Source: Candidatus Acidulidesulfobacter diazotrophicus (GTDB taxonomy: Bacteria; SZUA-79; Acidulodesulfobacterales; Acidulodesulfobacteraceae). Taken from it: 46,433 nt of DNA. The notes beneath the pieces were generated by a model that saw only the letters and a list, made by a program, of their open reading frames with translations, did not search any database and had not been told where the DNA came from. The first letter of the stretch is position 1. Each line of letters starts with the position of its first letter. Made by a program: the position numbers and the translations under genes. The stretch lies in NCBI GenBank assembly GCA_004195025.1, contig SGBB01000018.1, forward strand, positions 1 to 46,433. The letters run 5' to 3'. Positions 8,231 through 15,508 of the stretch are shown piece after piece.

Positions 8231-8608
8231 TTTTATTAAAATATCCTCTTTATGCAGCATTGGATAATGTTTTGTATTTAAAGTAAATAATTTAAAACTA
8301 TAAATTTTTGCAGCTGCTCCAATAATAGCGTCCGCTAATTCAATGTTATGCGATTTTCTATATTTATGCATATATTCTCCTGCTAATTCGCCTATTGGTT
8401 TATTTATATCTAAAAAATAAAAGCTTTCTATCAGTTCTTTAGTTTTTTTTGCTTCATTATTCATCATACCTGAATAAATCTCGGCAACTTGAATAGGCGT
8501 TATATATATTTTGCCGTGTGTTTCTACAGATATCAATTTAGCTTTAGATACTATATCGCTATCGCCTCTTAATATCCAGATAATAATATCGGTATCAAAG
8601 ATTATCAA
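8219..8608 (-). CDS. vapC: VapC-type PIN-domain toxin
   Basis: 129 residues with the PIN-domain acidic residues in order: FDTDIIIWIL at the N-terminus (Asp 5, Asp 7), VAEIYSG (Glu, about 43), and ELADAIIGAAA (Asp, about 98), then LFTLNTKHYPML, the usual end of the fold. VapC proteins are Mg-dependent RNases that cut tRNA or rRNA. The start overlaps the end of the antitoxin gene by 14 bases, a typical antitoxin-first TA operon. Confidence 0.92.
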   Translation of the reverse strand: MIIFDTDIIIWILRGDSDIVSKAKLISVETHGKIYITPIQVAEIYSGMMNNEAKKTKELIESFYFLDINKPIGELAGEYMHKYRKSHNIELADAIIGAAAKIYSFKLFTLNTKHYPMLHKEDILIKLKH

Positions 8609-8840
8609 TTCTGTTTCCTTTTCTTAATTTTCTTATAAAGCTGTTTACCTCAAAATTAGTTTTGTCTTTCCATGCGCCCTTAGAATTATCTATGGCATTA
8701 ATAATTTTTTGCTGCCGGTTCAAAATAGAATCTTTCAAATTTTCCCTTATTATTTGGGAAGCGCTCTTTCCAAGGAGTTTGCTTTCTTTTTTTACAATAT
8801 CATAAATTTCTTCATCTAAATATATTTGAGTTCTTCTCAT
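8595..8840 (-). CDS. Ribbon-helix-helix VapB-type antitoxin
   Basis: 81 residues starting MRRTQIYLDEEIYDIVKKES, a ribbon-helix-helix DNA-binding domain (about residues 1-45), followed by a toxin-binding tail (AIDNSKGAWKDKTNFEVNSF). The frame is open further upstream to 8897, but the ATG at 8840 is preceded by a GAGGTGA ribosome-binding site, so this start is preferred. It neutralises the adjacent VapC and probably represses the operon. Confidence 0.88.
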   Translation of the reverse strand: MRRTQIYLDEEIYDIVKKESKLLGKSASQIIRENLKDSILNRQQKIINAIDNSKGAWKDKTNFEVNSFIRKLRKGNRIDNL

Positions 8841-8984
8841 TAAAATCACCTCTTTTGCAATTAATAAAATATATCTTATATGATGTATATTATACATTAA
8901 TTATATGTATATATCAATTAGAAAAAAAATAGAAAAAAATAAATTAGGATATAAAATTGGGGGTGGATAGGGGTAAAAAATCGG

Positions 8985-9013
8985 TTGACAATATTTTAAA
9001 TTAGTATTATTAT
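8985..9013 (+). promoter_or_regulatory. Sigma-70-type promoter of the hydrogenase-like operon
   Basis: A consensus TTGACA (8985-8990) is followed after exactly 17 bases by TATTAT (9008-9013). It points to the fluoride aptamer 150 bp downstream and the first gene 420 bp downstream, which is the long leader expected for a riboswitch-controlled operon. Confidence 0.65.
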
Positions 9014-9159
9014 ATTTTTTATTATAAGTATAATAATATAATTATAAAAATACTTTTATAATTATTTAATTTGTTTAAACTATATAATAAATTTAATATT
9101 TTATAATTTATAATATTGTATAGTTTGATGAAAACAATACATTAATAATGAGCATAAGA

Positions 9160-9250
9160 TAAATAAGAGCAATGGGGTTCTGCTCTCACCGCCTTTATCA
9201 TTAGTTGTGCAGATTATTTCTGCTGCATACAGGCTGATGACTCCTACATT
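9160..9250 (+). ncRNA. Fluoride riboswitch aptamer (crcB motif)
   Basis: All core elements are present in order. GAGCA-ATGGGGTTC-TGCTC (9168-9185) forms P1 with the invariant loop (compare AUGGCAUUC in known fluoride aptamers). ACCGCC follows at 9188-9193. After a variable stem (GCAG/CTGC, 9209-9224) comes GGCTGATGACTCCTAC (9232-9247), the hallmark 3' segment. The loop GGGGTT can pair with GACTCC to form the pseudoknot, and GCCT with AGGC closes the second stem. Known fluoride riboswitches activate genes when fluoride binds. Here the controlled operon is a hydrogenase-4-like complex, not crcB or CLC-F. Recognition is from memory of the consensus, not from a covariance search. Confidence 0.88.
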
Positions 9251-9432
9251 ACAAGCATTTAAAGCTAAAAAACTATTTCAACAATTAATTTAATAATTTA
9301 ACATTTAGCAGAATTTTAATTTTGTTGCTGAAGTAAGTTGTGAAATAAGAAATCTCGTCCGTAACGGTTGGTGATTTACTTGTTTCTTAATTGAGTGTAG
9401 TGTAATGTAAGAGGAGAAATCTAAGTCTTATT

Positions 9433-10392
9433 ATGAATATCTATCTAAACTCTACTCTATTTCAAGTATTTCAGATTGCCACAGTTCTTGCATTTTCTCC
9501 TTTAATTTCCGGTTTTATTAACAAAGTTGAAGAAATTATTCAAGGTAAGAGAGGTCCTTCTATACTGCAGCCTTACTATGATCTTTATAAACTATTTCAT
9601 AAAGAAATTATAATTTCAAAAGATTCGTCTTTTGTTTTTCGCTTTGCTCCTTTTGTCTCATTTATTTCGATGATACTTATCACTATGCTTATACCTGTTT
9701 TAACCGCATATCCTTTGCCGCTTGGATTTATGGGTGATATGCTCGGCGGCGCTTTTTTGTTTTCGTTATCATCTTTTTTTATAAATATTGCTTCGCTTGA
9801 TAAAGGAACAAGTTATGGCGGGCTTGGGTCTTCAAGAGCGACGGTTCTTGCCATTCTTTCAGAACCTACATTAATTTTAGTGTTTGTAGGCGTTGCTTTA
9901 ATTGCAAAATCAACTCTGCCTTATGTAATGCTGAATACGATAATTTCTCATTTGCCTTTATATTTTAGCCCATCCCATTTTCTGATTATAGCAGCTTTTT
10001 TCCTTTTATTTCTTGCCGATACGGATAGAAGACCTATAAATGCTTCTACCCATGTTGAAATGAGCATGATTGAAGAAGCCCGCATATTGGATTATTCAGG
10101 ACCTTATTTAGCGCTGTTAAAATGGAGCGGTTATATGAAGCAATTTTTATTGCTTGTTATTTTCTTAAATGTTTTAGTTTTCCCATGGGGGCTTGCAATA
10201 AATCATAGTCCGATATCGTTAATAATTGCAATTGCAACTTTAATATTTAAGATGTTTATAATAGGCATAATTGCCGCTGTTATTGACACATCTATTTCAA
10301 GACTAAGATTTTTCAGATATCAGGAATATTTTGCGGCGGCTTTTGTATTAAGCGTATTAGCTATAATGACCTTTCAATATAAAGGATTTTAA
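9433..10392 (+). CDS. hyfC: HyfC/NuoH-like membrane subunit of the Ehr-type complex
   Basis: 319 residues, about eight membrane helices. The conserved first cytoplasmic loop KRGPSILQPYYDLYKLFHKE (about residues 35-54) and the DRRPINASTHVEMSMIEEAR and LDYSGPYLALLKWS loops are those of HyfC/HycD/NuoH, the subunit that joins the peripheral arm to the membrane arm and forms the quinone-site-like cavity of complex I. First gene of a six-gene plus-strand operon. Its start at 9433 is set by the AGAGGAGA site upstream, and it follows the fluoride aptamer. Confidence 0.92.
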   Translation: MNIYLNSTLFQVFQIATVLAFSPLISGFINKVEEIIQGKRGPSILQPYYDLYKLFHKEIIISKDSSFVFRFAPFVSFISMILITMLIPVLTAYPLPLGFMGDMLGGAFLFSLSSFFINIASLDKGTSYGGLGSSRATVLAILSEPTLILVFVGVALIAKSTLPYVMLNTIISHLPLYFSPSHFLIIAAFFLLFLADTDRRPINASTHVEMSMIEEARILDYSGPYLALLKWSGYMKQFLLLVIFLNVLVFPWGLAINHSPISLIIAIATLIFKMFIIGIIAAVIDTSISRLRFFRYQEYFAAAFVLSVLAIMTFQYKGF

Positions 10393-10413
10393 AAATTAGG
10401 GGTATATTAAATC

Positions 10414-11088
10414 ATGCTGGGACTTGTGCTGCCTGTTTATTTAGATGTGACGATAGATTTATTGACGGCTTTCATACTTCTTTTGTCTTTTGTAATGTTA
10501 AGTTCAAAATGGATATCGTTTTATATTCATGCTTACGGCATCCAGTCTTTTTTAATTTTTATATTGACGCTGATTTTAGGCATAGAGACACATAGCGTTG
10601 ATTTATATTTGGTTGCATTATTGACATTAATAGTAAGGTGTTTGATAGTTCCTTATATGCTTTTAAATATGATGAAGAAGTTTAACATCAAAGAAGAAAT
10701 AAATCTAAGCATAAAAATACCCGCCTCTATTATAACTGGGCTTGTATTGACTGTTTTCGGCTATTTTTTAATATTCAAGCTGATTCATAATTTTGTGCCT
10801 GATATAATCATTAATTCCGCGGCTATTGCTTTAAGTTTGGTCTTTATCGGTTTTTTTATGATTATTTCAAGATATACTACTATAACCCAAATTTTAGGTT
10901 TGCTTGTGATTGAGAACGGTATTTTCTTATTTTCCGTTATATTAACGCCGACTTTGCCTTTAATAGTCGAATTAGTTGTTCTTTTTGATATTCTTGTTAC
11001 GGTTACCGCAATGTTAATTCTTTCAATGGTAATGAAAATAAAAACAGGCTCATTTTCAACAAGCATGTTAAATAGATTAGTCGGATAA
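10414..11088 (+). CDS. hyfE: HyfE-like membrane subunit (NuoK-related)
   Basis: 224 residues with about seven hydrophobic helices. Length and pattern match HyfE: QILGLLVIENGIFLFSVIL, with the Glu corresponding to the NuoK membrane Glu, and ELVVLFDILVTVTAMLIL near the C-terminus. It would carry part of the central proton or sodium path of the membrane arm. It starts 21 bp after hyfC. Confidence 0.88.
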   Translation: MLGLVLPVYLDVTIDLLTAFILLLSFVMLSSKWISFYIHAYGIQSFLIFILTLILGIETHSVDLYLVALLTLIVRCLIVPYMLLNMMKKFNIKEEINLSIKIPASIITGLVLTVFGYFLIFKLIHNFVPDIIINSAAIALSLVFIGFFMIISRYTTITQILGLLVIENGIFLFSVILTPTLPLIVELVVLFDILVTVTAMLILSMVMKIKTGSFSTSMLNRLVG

Positions 11089-11199
11089 GTTTAATAAGCA
11101 AAGATTGTTCAAAAAAAATTTAATGAAAATATTTTAAATATCATCATATTGATAATTAAATTATAGGATAAATTAAAGTATATTTAGGATAGATAAATA

Positions 11200-12711
11200 A
11201 TGAAAATTATCGTATTAATTTTTTTATTGCTGCCTTTAATATCGGGTATAGCCGCTTTAATTTTTAGAAATAAAAGATTTGCTGAATATATAACTTTTAT
11301 TTCTTCAGCGGGTACCCTTGTAATTTCAATTTATTATTTATTATTTTTATTGCATTTTCATTCTATAACGCTTTTAAATAATGCAATAATTATTGATAAA
11401 TTCAGCGCTTATATTATTTTATTGGTAGCCATTGTTTATTTTCTATCTTCAATGTATTCAATTTCATATATGAGGTTTGCGATAAAAAACGAAGGACTCA
11501 CTGATAATGAGTTTTTTCGTTATTACTTATTAATAAATTTATTTGCGCTTACTATGCTTGTGGCGCCTATACTGAATAACTTGGCGCTTTATTTAATTGA
11601 TATAGAATTAACCACAGTAACGAGTTCTTTTTTAGTTATAACCGAAATTACGGAAAAATCTATTGAAGCTGCATGGAAATACATTGTTATAGTTTCAAGC
11701 GGCATATCTATAGCGATATTAGGAACTGTACTGTTTTATTTGGCGGGAAATATTCATGGTATTCATCATGGTATTTATGGCATAATATCTTCCTTGGACT
11801 GGACGGTTTTAAGCGCTCACGCTGTATATTTAAATAAGGATTTAGTTAAAATAGCGTTTATTTTAATAGTAATAGGTTTAGGCACTAAAGTCGGTCTTGC
11901 TCCAATGCATACATGGCTTCCGGATGCCCATTCCGAAGCGCCCGCTCCAATTTCAACCATGCTTTCGGCATCCCTTTTAAATACTGCAATGTATGGCATA
12001 ATGAGGTATTTTAATATCGCAGGTAAAAATCTGGGATTTAACTATCCGCAGGAGATAATGATTATAATAGGTCTCTTTACGATATTTATCGGAGTAATGG
12101 GAATTATTAATCAAAAGACGACAAAAAGACTTTTTGCATATTCAAGTATTGAACATATGGGCATTATCAGTTTAGGTTTTGGACTTGGCGGCGTCTTTGG
12201 AACATTCGGCGCCCTTTTTCAAATGTTGGCGCATAGCTTATCAAAACCTATAATGTTTTACGGTTCGGGAAATTTGCTGCACAAATATAAAACAAAAGAT
12301 ATTAAAGCTATAAAAGGGGTTATCTACACTATGCCTAAAACTGCTTTTCTGTATGTCGCGGGAGCTTTAACGCTCGTAGGCGCTCCGCCATCAGCCGTGT
12401 TTATAGGCGAGTTTTTGATACTTCTTGAGAGTTTTAAAAAAGGTGATTATTTTATATCAGTTATATTAATAATATTATTGATATCCGCTTTTATTGCAAT
12501 ATTGGCTAAAATTAATTCTATGATTTTTGGAGTATCAAATGATGAAAGCATATATGATATAAATAATTTAAAAATCACAAAAGGCGATTTTGGTTTAGCT
12601 TCATTAATGCCTATGGCAATCCCTTTAATATTGACTATATTTTTAGGATTGTATATTCCGTCGCCTTTGAAGTTATTTTTAAACGGAATAGTAAGGATAA
12701 TAATTAAATAA
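11200..12711 (+). CDS. hyfF: HyfF-like antiporter-type membrane subunit
   Basis: 503 residues, about 14 membrane helices, of the NuoL/M/N and MrpA/D family. Family motifs include a membrane Glu in LYLIDIELTT, the Lys of GLGTKVGLAPMHTWLPDAHSEAP (about residues 225-250), SSIEHMGIISLGFGLGG, and the Lys in the AHSLSKPIMFYGSGNLLH helix. The specific pattern (WLPDAHSEAPAPIS) places it with HyfF. These subunits translocate H+ or Na+. A 9-bp tandem repeat begins at its stop codon. Confidence 0.92.
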   Translation: MKIIVLIFLLLPLISGIAALIFRNKRFAEYITFISSAGTLVISIYYLLFLLHFHSITLLNNAIIIDKFSAYIILLVAIVYFLSSMYSISYMRFAIKNEGLTDNEFFRYYLLINLFALTMLVAPILNNLALYLIDIELTTVTSSFLVITEITEKSIEAAWKYIVIVSSGISIAILGTVLFYLAGNIHGIHHGIYGIISSLDWTVLSAHAVYLNKDLVKIAFILIVIGLGTKVGLAPMHTWLPDAHSEAPAPISTMLSASLLNTAMYGIMRYFNIAGKNLGFNYPQEIMIIIGLFTIFIGVMGIINQKTTKRLFAYSSIEHMGIISLGFGLGGVFGTFGALFQMLAHSLSKPIMFYGSGNLLHKYKTKDIKAIKGVIYTMPKTAFLYVAGALTLVGAPPSAVFIGEFLILLESFKKGDYFISVILIILLISAFIAILAKINSMIFGVSNDESIYDINNLKITKGDFGLASLMPMAIPLILTIFLGLYIPSPLKLFLNGIVRIIIK

Positions 12712-12743
12712 TTAAATAATTAAATAATTAAATAATTAAATAA
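12701..12743. repeat. 9-bp tandem repeat (AATTAAATA) across the hyfF stop
   Basis: About 4.5 units of TAATTAAATA-type sequence begin at the last codons and stop of hyfF. Each unit holds stop codons in more than one frame. A closely related array (AGTTAAATA) lies at the stop of the methyltransferase gene, 22611-22656. Confidence 0.85.
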
Positions 12744-12778
12744 AAAAATAAAATAACAAAATTATCAGGTGTAAAGCA

Positions 12779-14197
12779 GTGTTTAAAAAATTTCTCGGTG
12801 ATTATGAATTTATCTGGGGTCCTGTTAAAAAAGGCGTATGCGAATCTTCCTATTATCACTTTTTAACTTCAAGCGAGGAACTCCATGAGCTTGATATTAC
12901 GCTGGGATATAAAACAAGAAATGCGATAAAAATAGCAAAAGAGAAAAATAATTTATATGAACAGATTTTAGTTATTGAAAGGATTGCAGGAATGTACGCA
13001 TTTTCTGCTTCCTTAAGCTATTGTCTTGCAGTTGAAGACTATTTTGATTTGACCGATAAAATACCTGAATATATTAAGTTAATAAGAATGTTTTTTGCAG
13101 AATTAGAAAGACTTAGGAATCATGTGGAAAATTTATCTGAGATATCAGGTTCGACGTATTTAGAGGTGCCGTCTTCGTTATATGCCTATTATGCAGAAAA
13201 AATAAAACAAATTTCATCAGAGGTTAATTTTTCAAGATATCTTATGGGAATAAACACGGTAGGAGGCATAAGATTAAATAATTTAAATTATTGCATTGAT
13301 GAAGCTATTAATACACATACTGATGTTGATATCAATACCAATCATGACATAAATATTAATATTACTGCCGATATGGATACTAACGCTAACATTAATTCTA
13401 ATTTTAACACTGCTAATACTAATAAACATAATAAGGATATGTTACAAGGCTTTAAATATATAATTAAAGAAGTAAGCTTATATATTAATAATATTGAAAA
13501 AATTATCAAGCAAAATTCAGAAACTAAATCGCATATTGACAGATTAAAAACAACGGGGAAAATTAATTTAAAAATTGCCGAAAAATTTCATGCGGAAGGA
13601 ATAGTCGCTAAAAGTGTGGGCATTAATAAAGATTTAAGATTAAAATATCCTTATTTATCATATAAAGATATTAAATTAGAGCCTGCATCATATAATGACG
13701 GAGATGCTCTTTCAAGATATTTAGTCAGAATTGCGGAAATAAGACAATCTTTTAACATTATTAAAATTTGTTATGAAAAATTGGCAAAAAGTTTTCCCGA
13801 TAATATATTAAATTCAATAGAAAGTTCGCATTCAAGTTTAAGTTTAAATTCAAGTTCAAGTTCAGATTTAAATTTAAAAGAACAAAATAAAAATGAAATA
13901 GATGATAATAATAAACAATTTTTCAATGAAAATTTAAAAAATAAAAATAATTTTTATGAATTAAATGCCGCCGCGCATAATAATAAATACGGCTTTGGTT
14001 TTTCAGAATCTTCCGAAGGACCTATATTTTGCATAGTAGGAGAATTTAACGGCAAAGTTTTTAAAAAATTAAATATTAAATATCCTTTTGACAATAATTA
14101 TAAAATATTTAGTTATTTTACCAAAAATACAATGATGATGGATTTTAATATAAATGAAACAAGTTATAATTTTTCGGTAGCGGCATGCGATAAATAA
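12779..14197 (+). CDS. Cysteine-less HyfG/NuoD-like large subunit (Ehr type)
   Basis: 472 residues from a GTG with a GGTG site ahead. It aligns with the large subunit of group 4 NiFe hydrogenases and NuoD: IWGPVKKGV near the start (IGPVHxG), IERIAGMYAFSASLSYCLAVED at about 66-87, FFAELERLRNHVENLSEISG, and the C-terminal DFNINETSYNFSVAACDK. In hydrogenases the first motif is RxCGxC and the last is DPCxxC. Here Ala 70 and Tyr 73, and Ser 466 and Ala 469, replace all four Cys, so no NiFe site can form. Family knowledge: such proteins belong to energy-converting hydrogenase-related (Ehr) complexes of unknown substrate. Two Asn/Ser-rich insertions (about 172-220 and 340-405) interrupt the fold. 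No NuoC-like N-terminal domain. Confidence 0.88.
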   Translation: MFKKFLGDYEFIWGPVKKGVCESSYYHFLTSSEELHELDITLGYKTRNAIKIAKEKNNLYEQILVIERIAGMYAFSASLSYCLAVEDYFDLTDKIPEYIKLIRMFFAELERLRNHVENLSEISGSTYLEVPSSLYAYYAEKIKQISSEVNFSRYLMGINTVGGIRLNNLNYCIDEAINTHTDVDINTNHDININITADMDTNANINSNFNTANTNKHNKDMLQGFKYIIKEVSLYINNIEKIIKQNSETKSHIDRLKTTGKINLKIAEKFHAEGIVAKSVGINKDLRLKYPYLSYKDIKLEPASYNDGDALSRYLVRIAEIRQSFNIIKICYEKLAKSFPDNILNSIESSHSSLSLNSSSSSDLNLKEQNKNEIDDNNKQFFNENLKNKNNFYELNAAAHNNKYGFGFSESSEGPIFCIVGEFNGKVFKKLNIKYPFDNNYKIFSYFTKNTMMMDFNINETSYNFSVAACDK

Positions 14198-14396
14198 TAT
14201 TAAATAATATCAATAAATAATTATAAATATTTTTTATATTAGCAGTATAAATAATATAAATAGAATAATATTCATGAAATATAAAATTTATTAATAACAA
14301 TTATTAACAGCATTAATAATGACGGTAATAAAAATAAAATAGTTTGATAAATATTATAATATAAACATCACAATTAATAATAAGAGCGAAATAATT

Positions 14397-15446
14397 ATGG
14401 CGATATGGACATTTGATGGATTAAGATTCGGCGTAAAATCGGTTGAATTTCCTAAAAAAAACGATTTTTATGACGGTTTTTATTCTTATATAAAATTTGA
14501 TGCTGACAAGTGCTTAAATTTTATAAAAAATGACGAAAATGTTTTAAGCCGACATAATAATAACGTTTTAAATGAAAATAATTCTTTAAAATTAAAATGT
14601 TCAAAATGTCTGGAAATATGTCCAACGGCGGCTATAGATTTATCCTGCTATCATAAATATACAAATAAAGATAATAAAAATTATGATGACAATAATAGCA
14701 TAAATGACAATGGTAATATAAATATAAATGCTTCAGATGTAAATATTAATATCATTGATATAAAAAAATGTATATATTGCGGCTTATGCGTTTCTGAATG
14801 TTTAAATATATCCAAAGCAATTAGTTTTGATAATTATATAAGTAAAGATAATATTAATAACGATATTATAAACAATTTAAAGTTTAATGCTTTTATTGAG
14901 AATTTTAATAATAAAAATTTTAATAAAGACAATAAAGGCAATAATAATGACAATGAAGAAAATAAAAATAATAAAGATAAAAATTATTCAAAAAATAATT
15001 TTAGCAATGGCGATAAAAAAAAATTTAATTTTTTTAAAAAATCGTTATTTGTAAAGCATATTGATACCGGTTCCTGCGGAGCATGCGAATCGGAAATAAT
15101 AGCTTTAAACAATCCTTATTACAATATGCATAGATTAGGGATATTTATAACTCCGAGTCCGAGATTTGCCGATGTAATTTTATTAACGGGAGTTTTTACG
15201 GATAAAATGTCGGATATTTTTTACAATGTATTAGATAATACTCCAAAACCGAGATTTATTCTGCTTGCAGGCGCATGTCCTCTTTCAGGAGGAATTTACA
15301 GCGAATATAATCACGGTTTTTTAAAACATAAAAGCAATGAAGATATTTTGAAATCAGAAAATATAGTATTGGTGCCGGGATGTCCGCCAAATCCTTTTAT
15401 GATACTAAATGCTTTATTATCTATAAAATCGGGTGCTTTAATATAA
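14397..15446 (+). CDS. Ferredoxin-HyfI/NuoB fusion small subunit
   Basis: 349 residues. The N-terminal part is a two-cluster ferredoxin like HyfH. The second motif CIYCGLCVSEC is intact. In the first, the Cys order is C39-x28-C68-x2-C71-x3-C75P, so a 26-residue Asn-rich insert splits the usual CxxC. The C-terminal part (from about residue 215) is the HyfI/HycG/NuoB domain: DTGSCGACESEI, AGACPLSGGIY and VPGCPPNPFMIL give the four ligands of the proximal 4Fe-4S (N2-type) cluster. The join is an Asn/Lys tract at about 165-212. It likely takes electrons to or from ferredoxin and passes them to the large subunit. Confidence 0.88.
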   Translation: MAIWTFDGLRFGVKSVEFPKKNDFYDGFYSYIKFDADKCLNFIKNDENVLSRHNNNVLNENNSLKLKCSKCLEICPTAAIDLSCYHKYTNKDNKNYDDNNSINDNGNININASDVNINIIDIKKCIYCGLCVSECLNISKAISFDNYISKDNINNDIINNLKFNAFIENFNNKNFNKDNKGNNNDNEENKNNKDKNYSKNNFSNGDKKKFNFFKKSLFVKHIDTGSCGACESEIIALNNPYYNMHRLGIFITPSPRFADVILLTGVFTDKMSDIFYNVLDNTPKPRFILLAGACPLSGGIYSEYNHGFLKHKSNEDILKSENIVLVPGCPPNPFMILNALLSIKSGALI

Positions 15447-15508
15447 TTTAATAAAATGCAATTATATTTATAAATTTATAAATTGTTTTTAGAGCTTTAG
15501 GAGCGGTT

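Larger units (their letters stand above)
8841..9432. other. Control region between vapBC and the hydrogenase-like operon
   Basis: A 592-bp region without a gene. It holds the divergent vapB promoter area, a strong sigma-70-type promoter pointing right (8985-9013), an extremely AT-rich leader, a fluoride riboswitch aptamer (9160-9250), a possible RBS-sequestering hairpin (9347-9421) and an AGAGGAGA ribosome-binding site (9410-9417) before the hyfC-like gene. Confidence 0.8.

Noticed and set aside
12779-14197. Functional NiFe hydrogenase
   Set aside because: All four Cys ligands are replaced and no maturation genes (hypA-F) are seen in the window.
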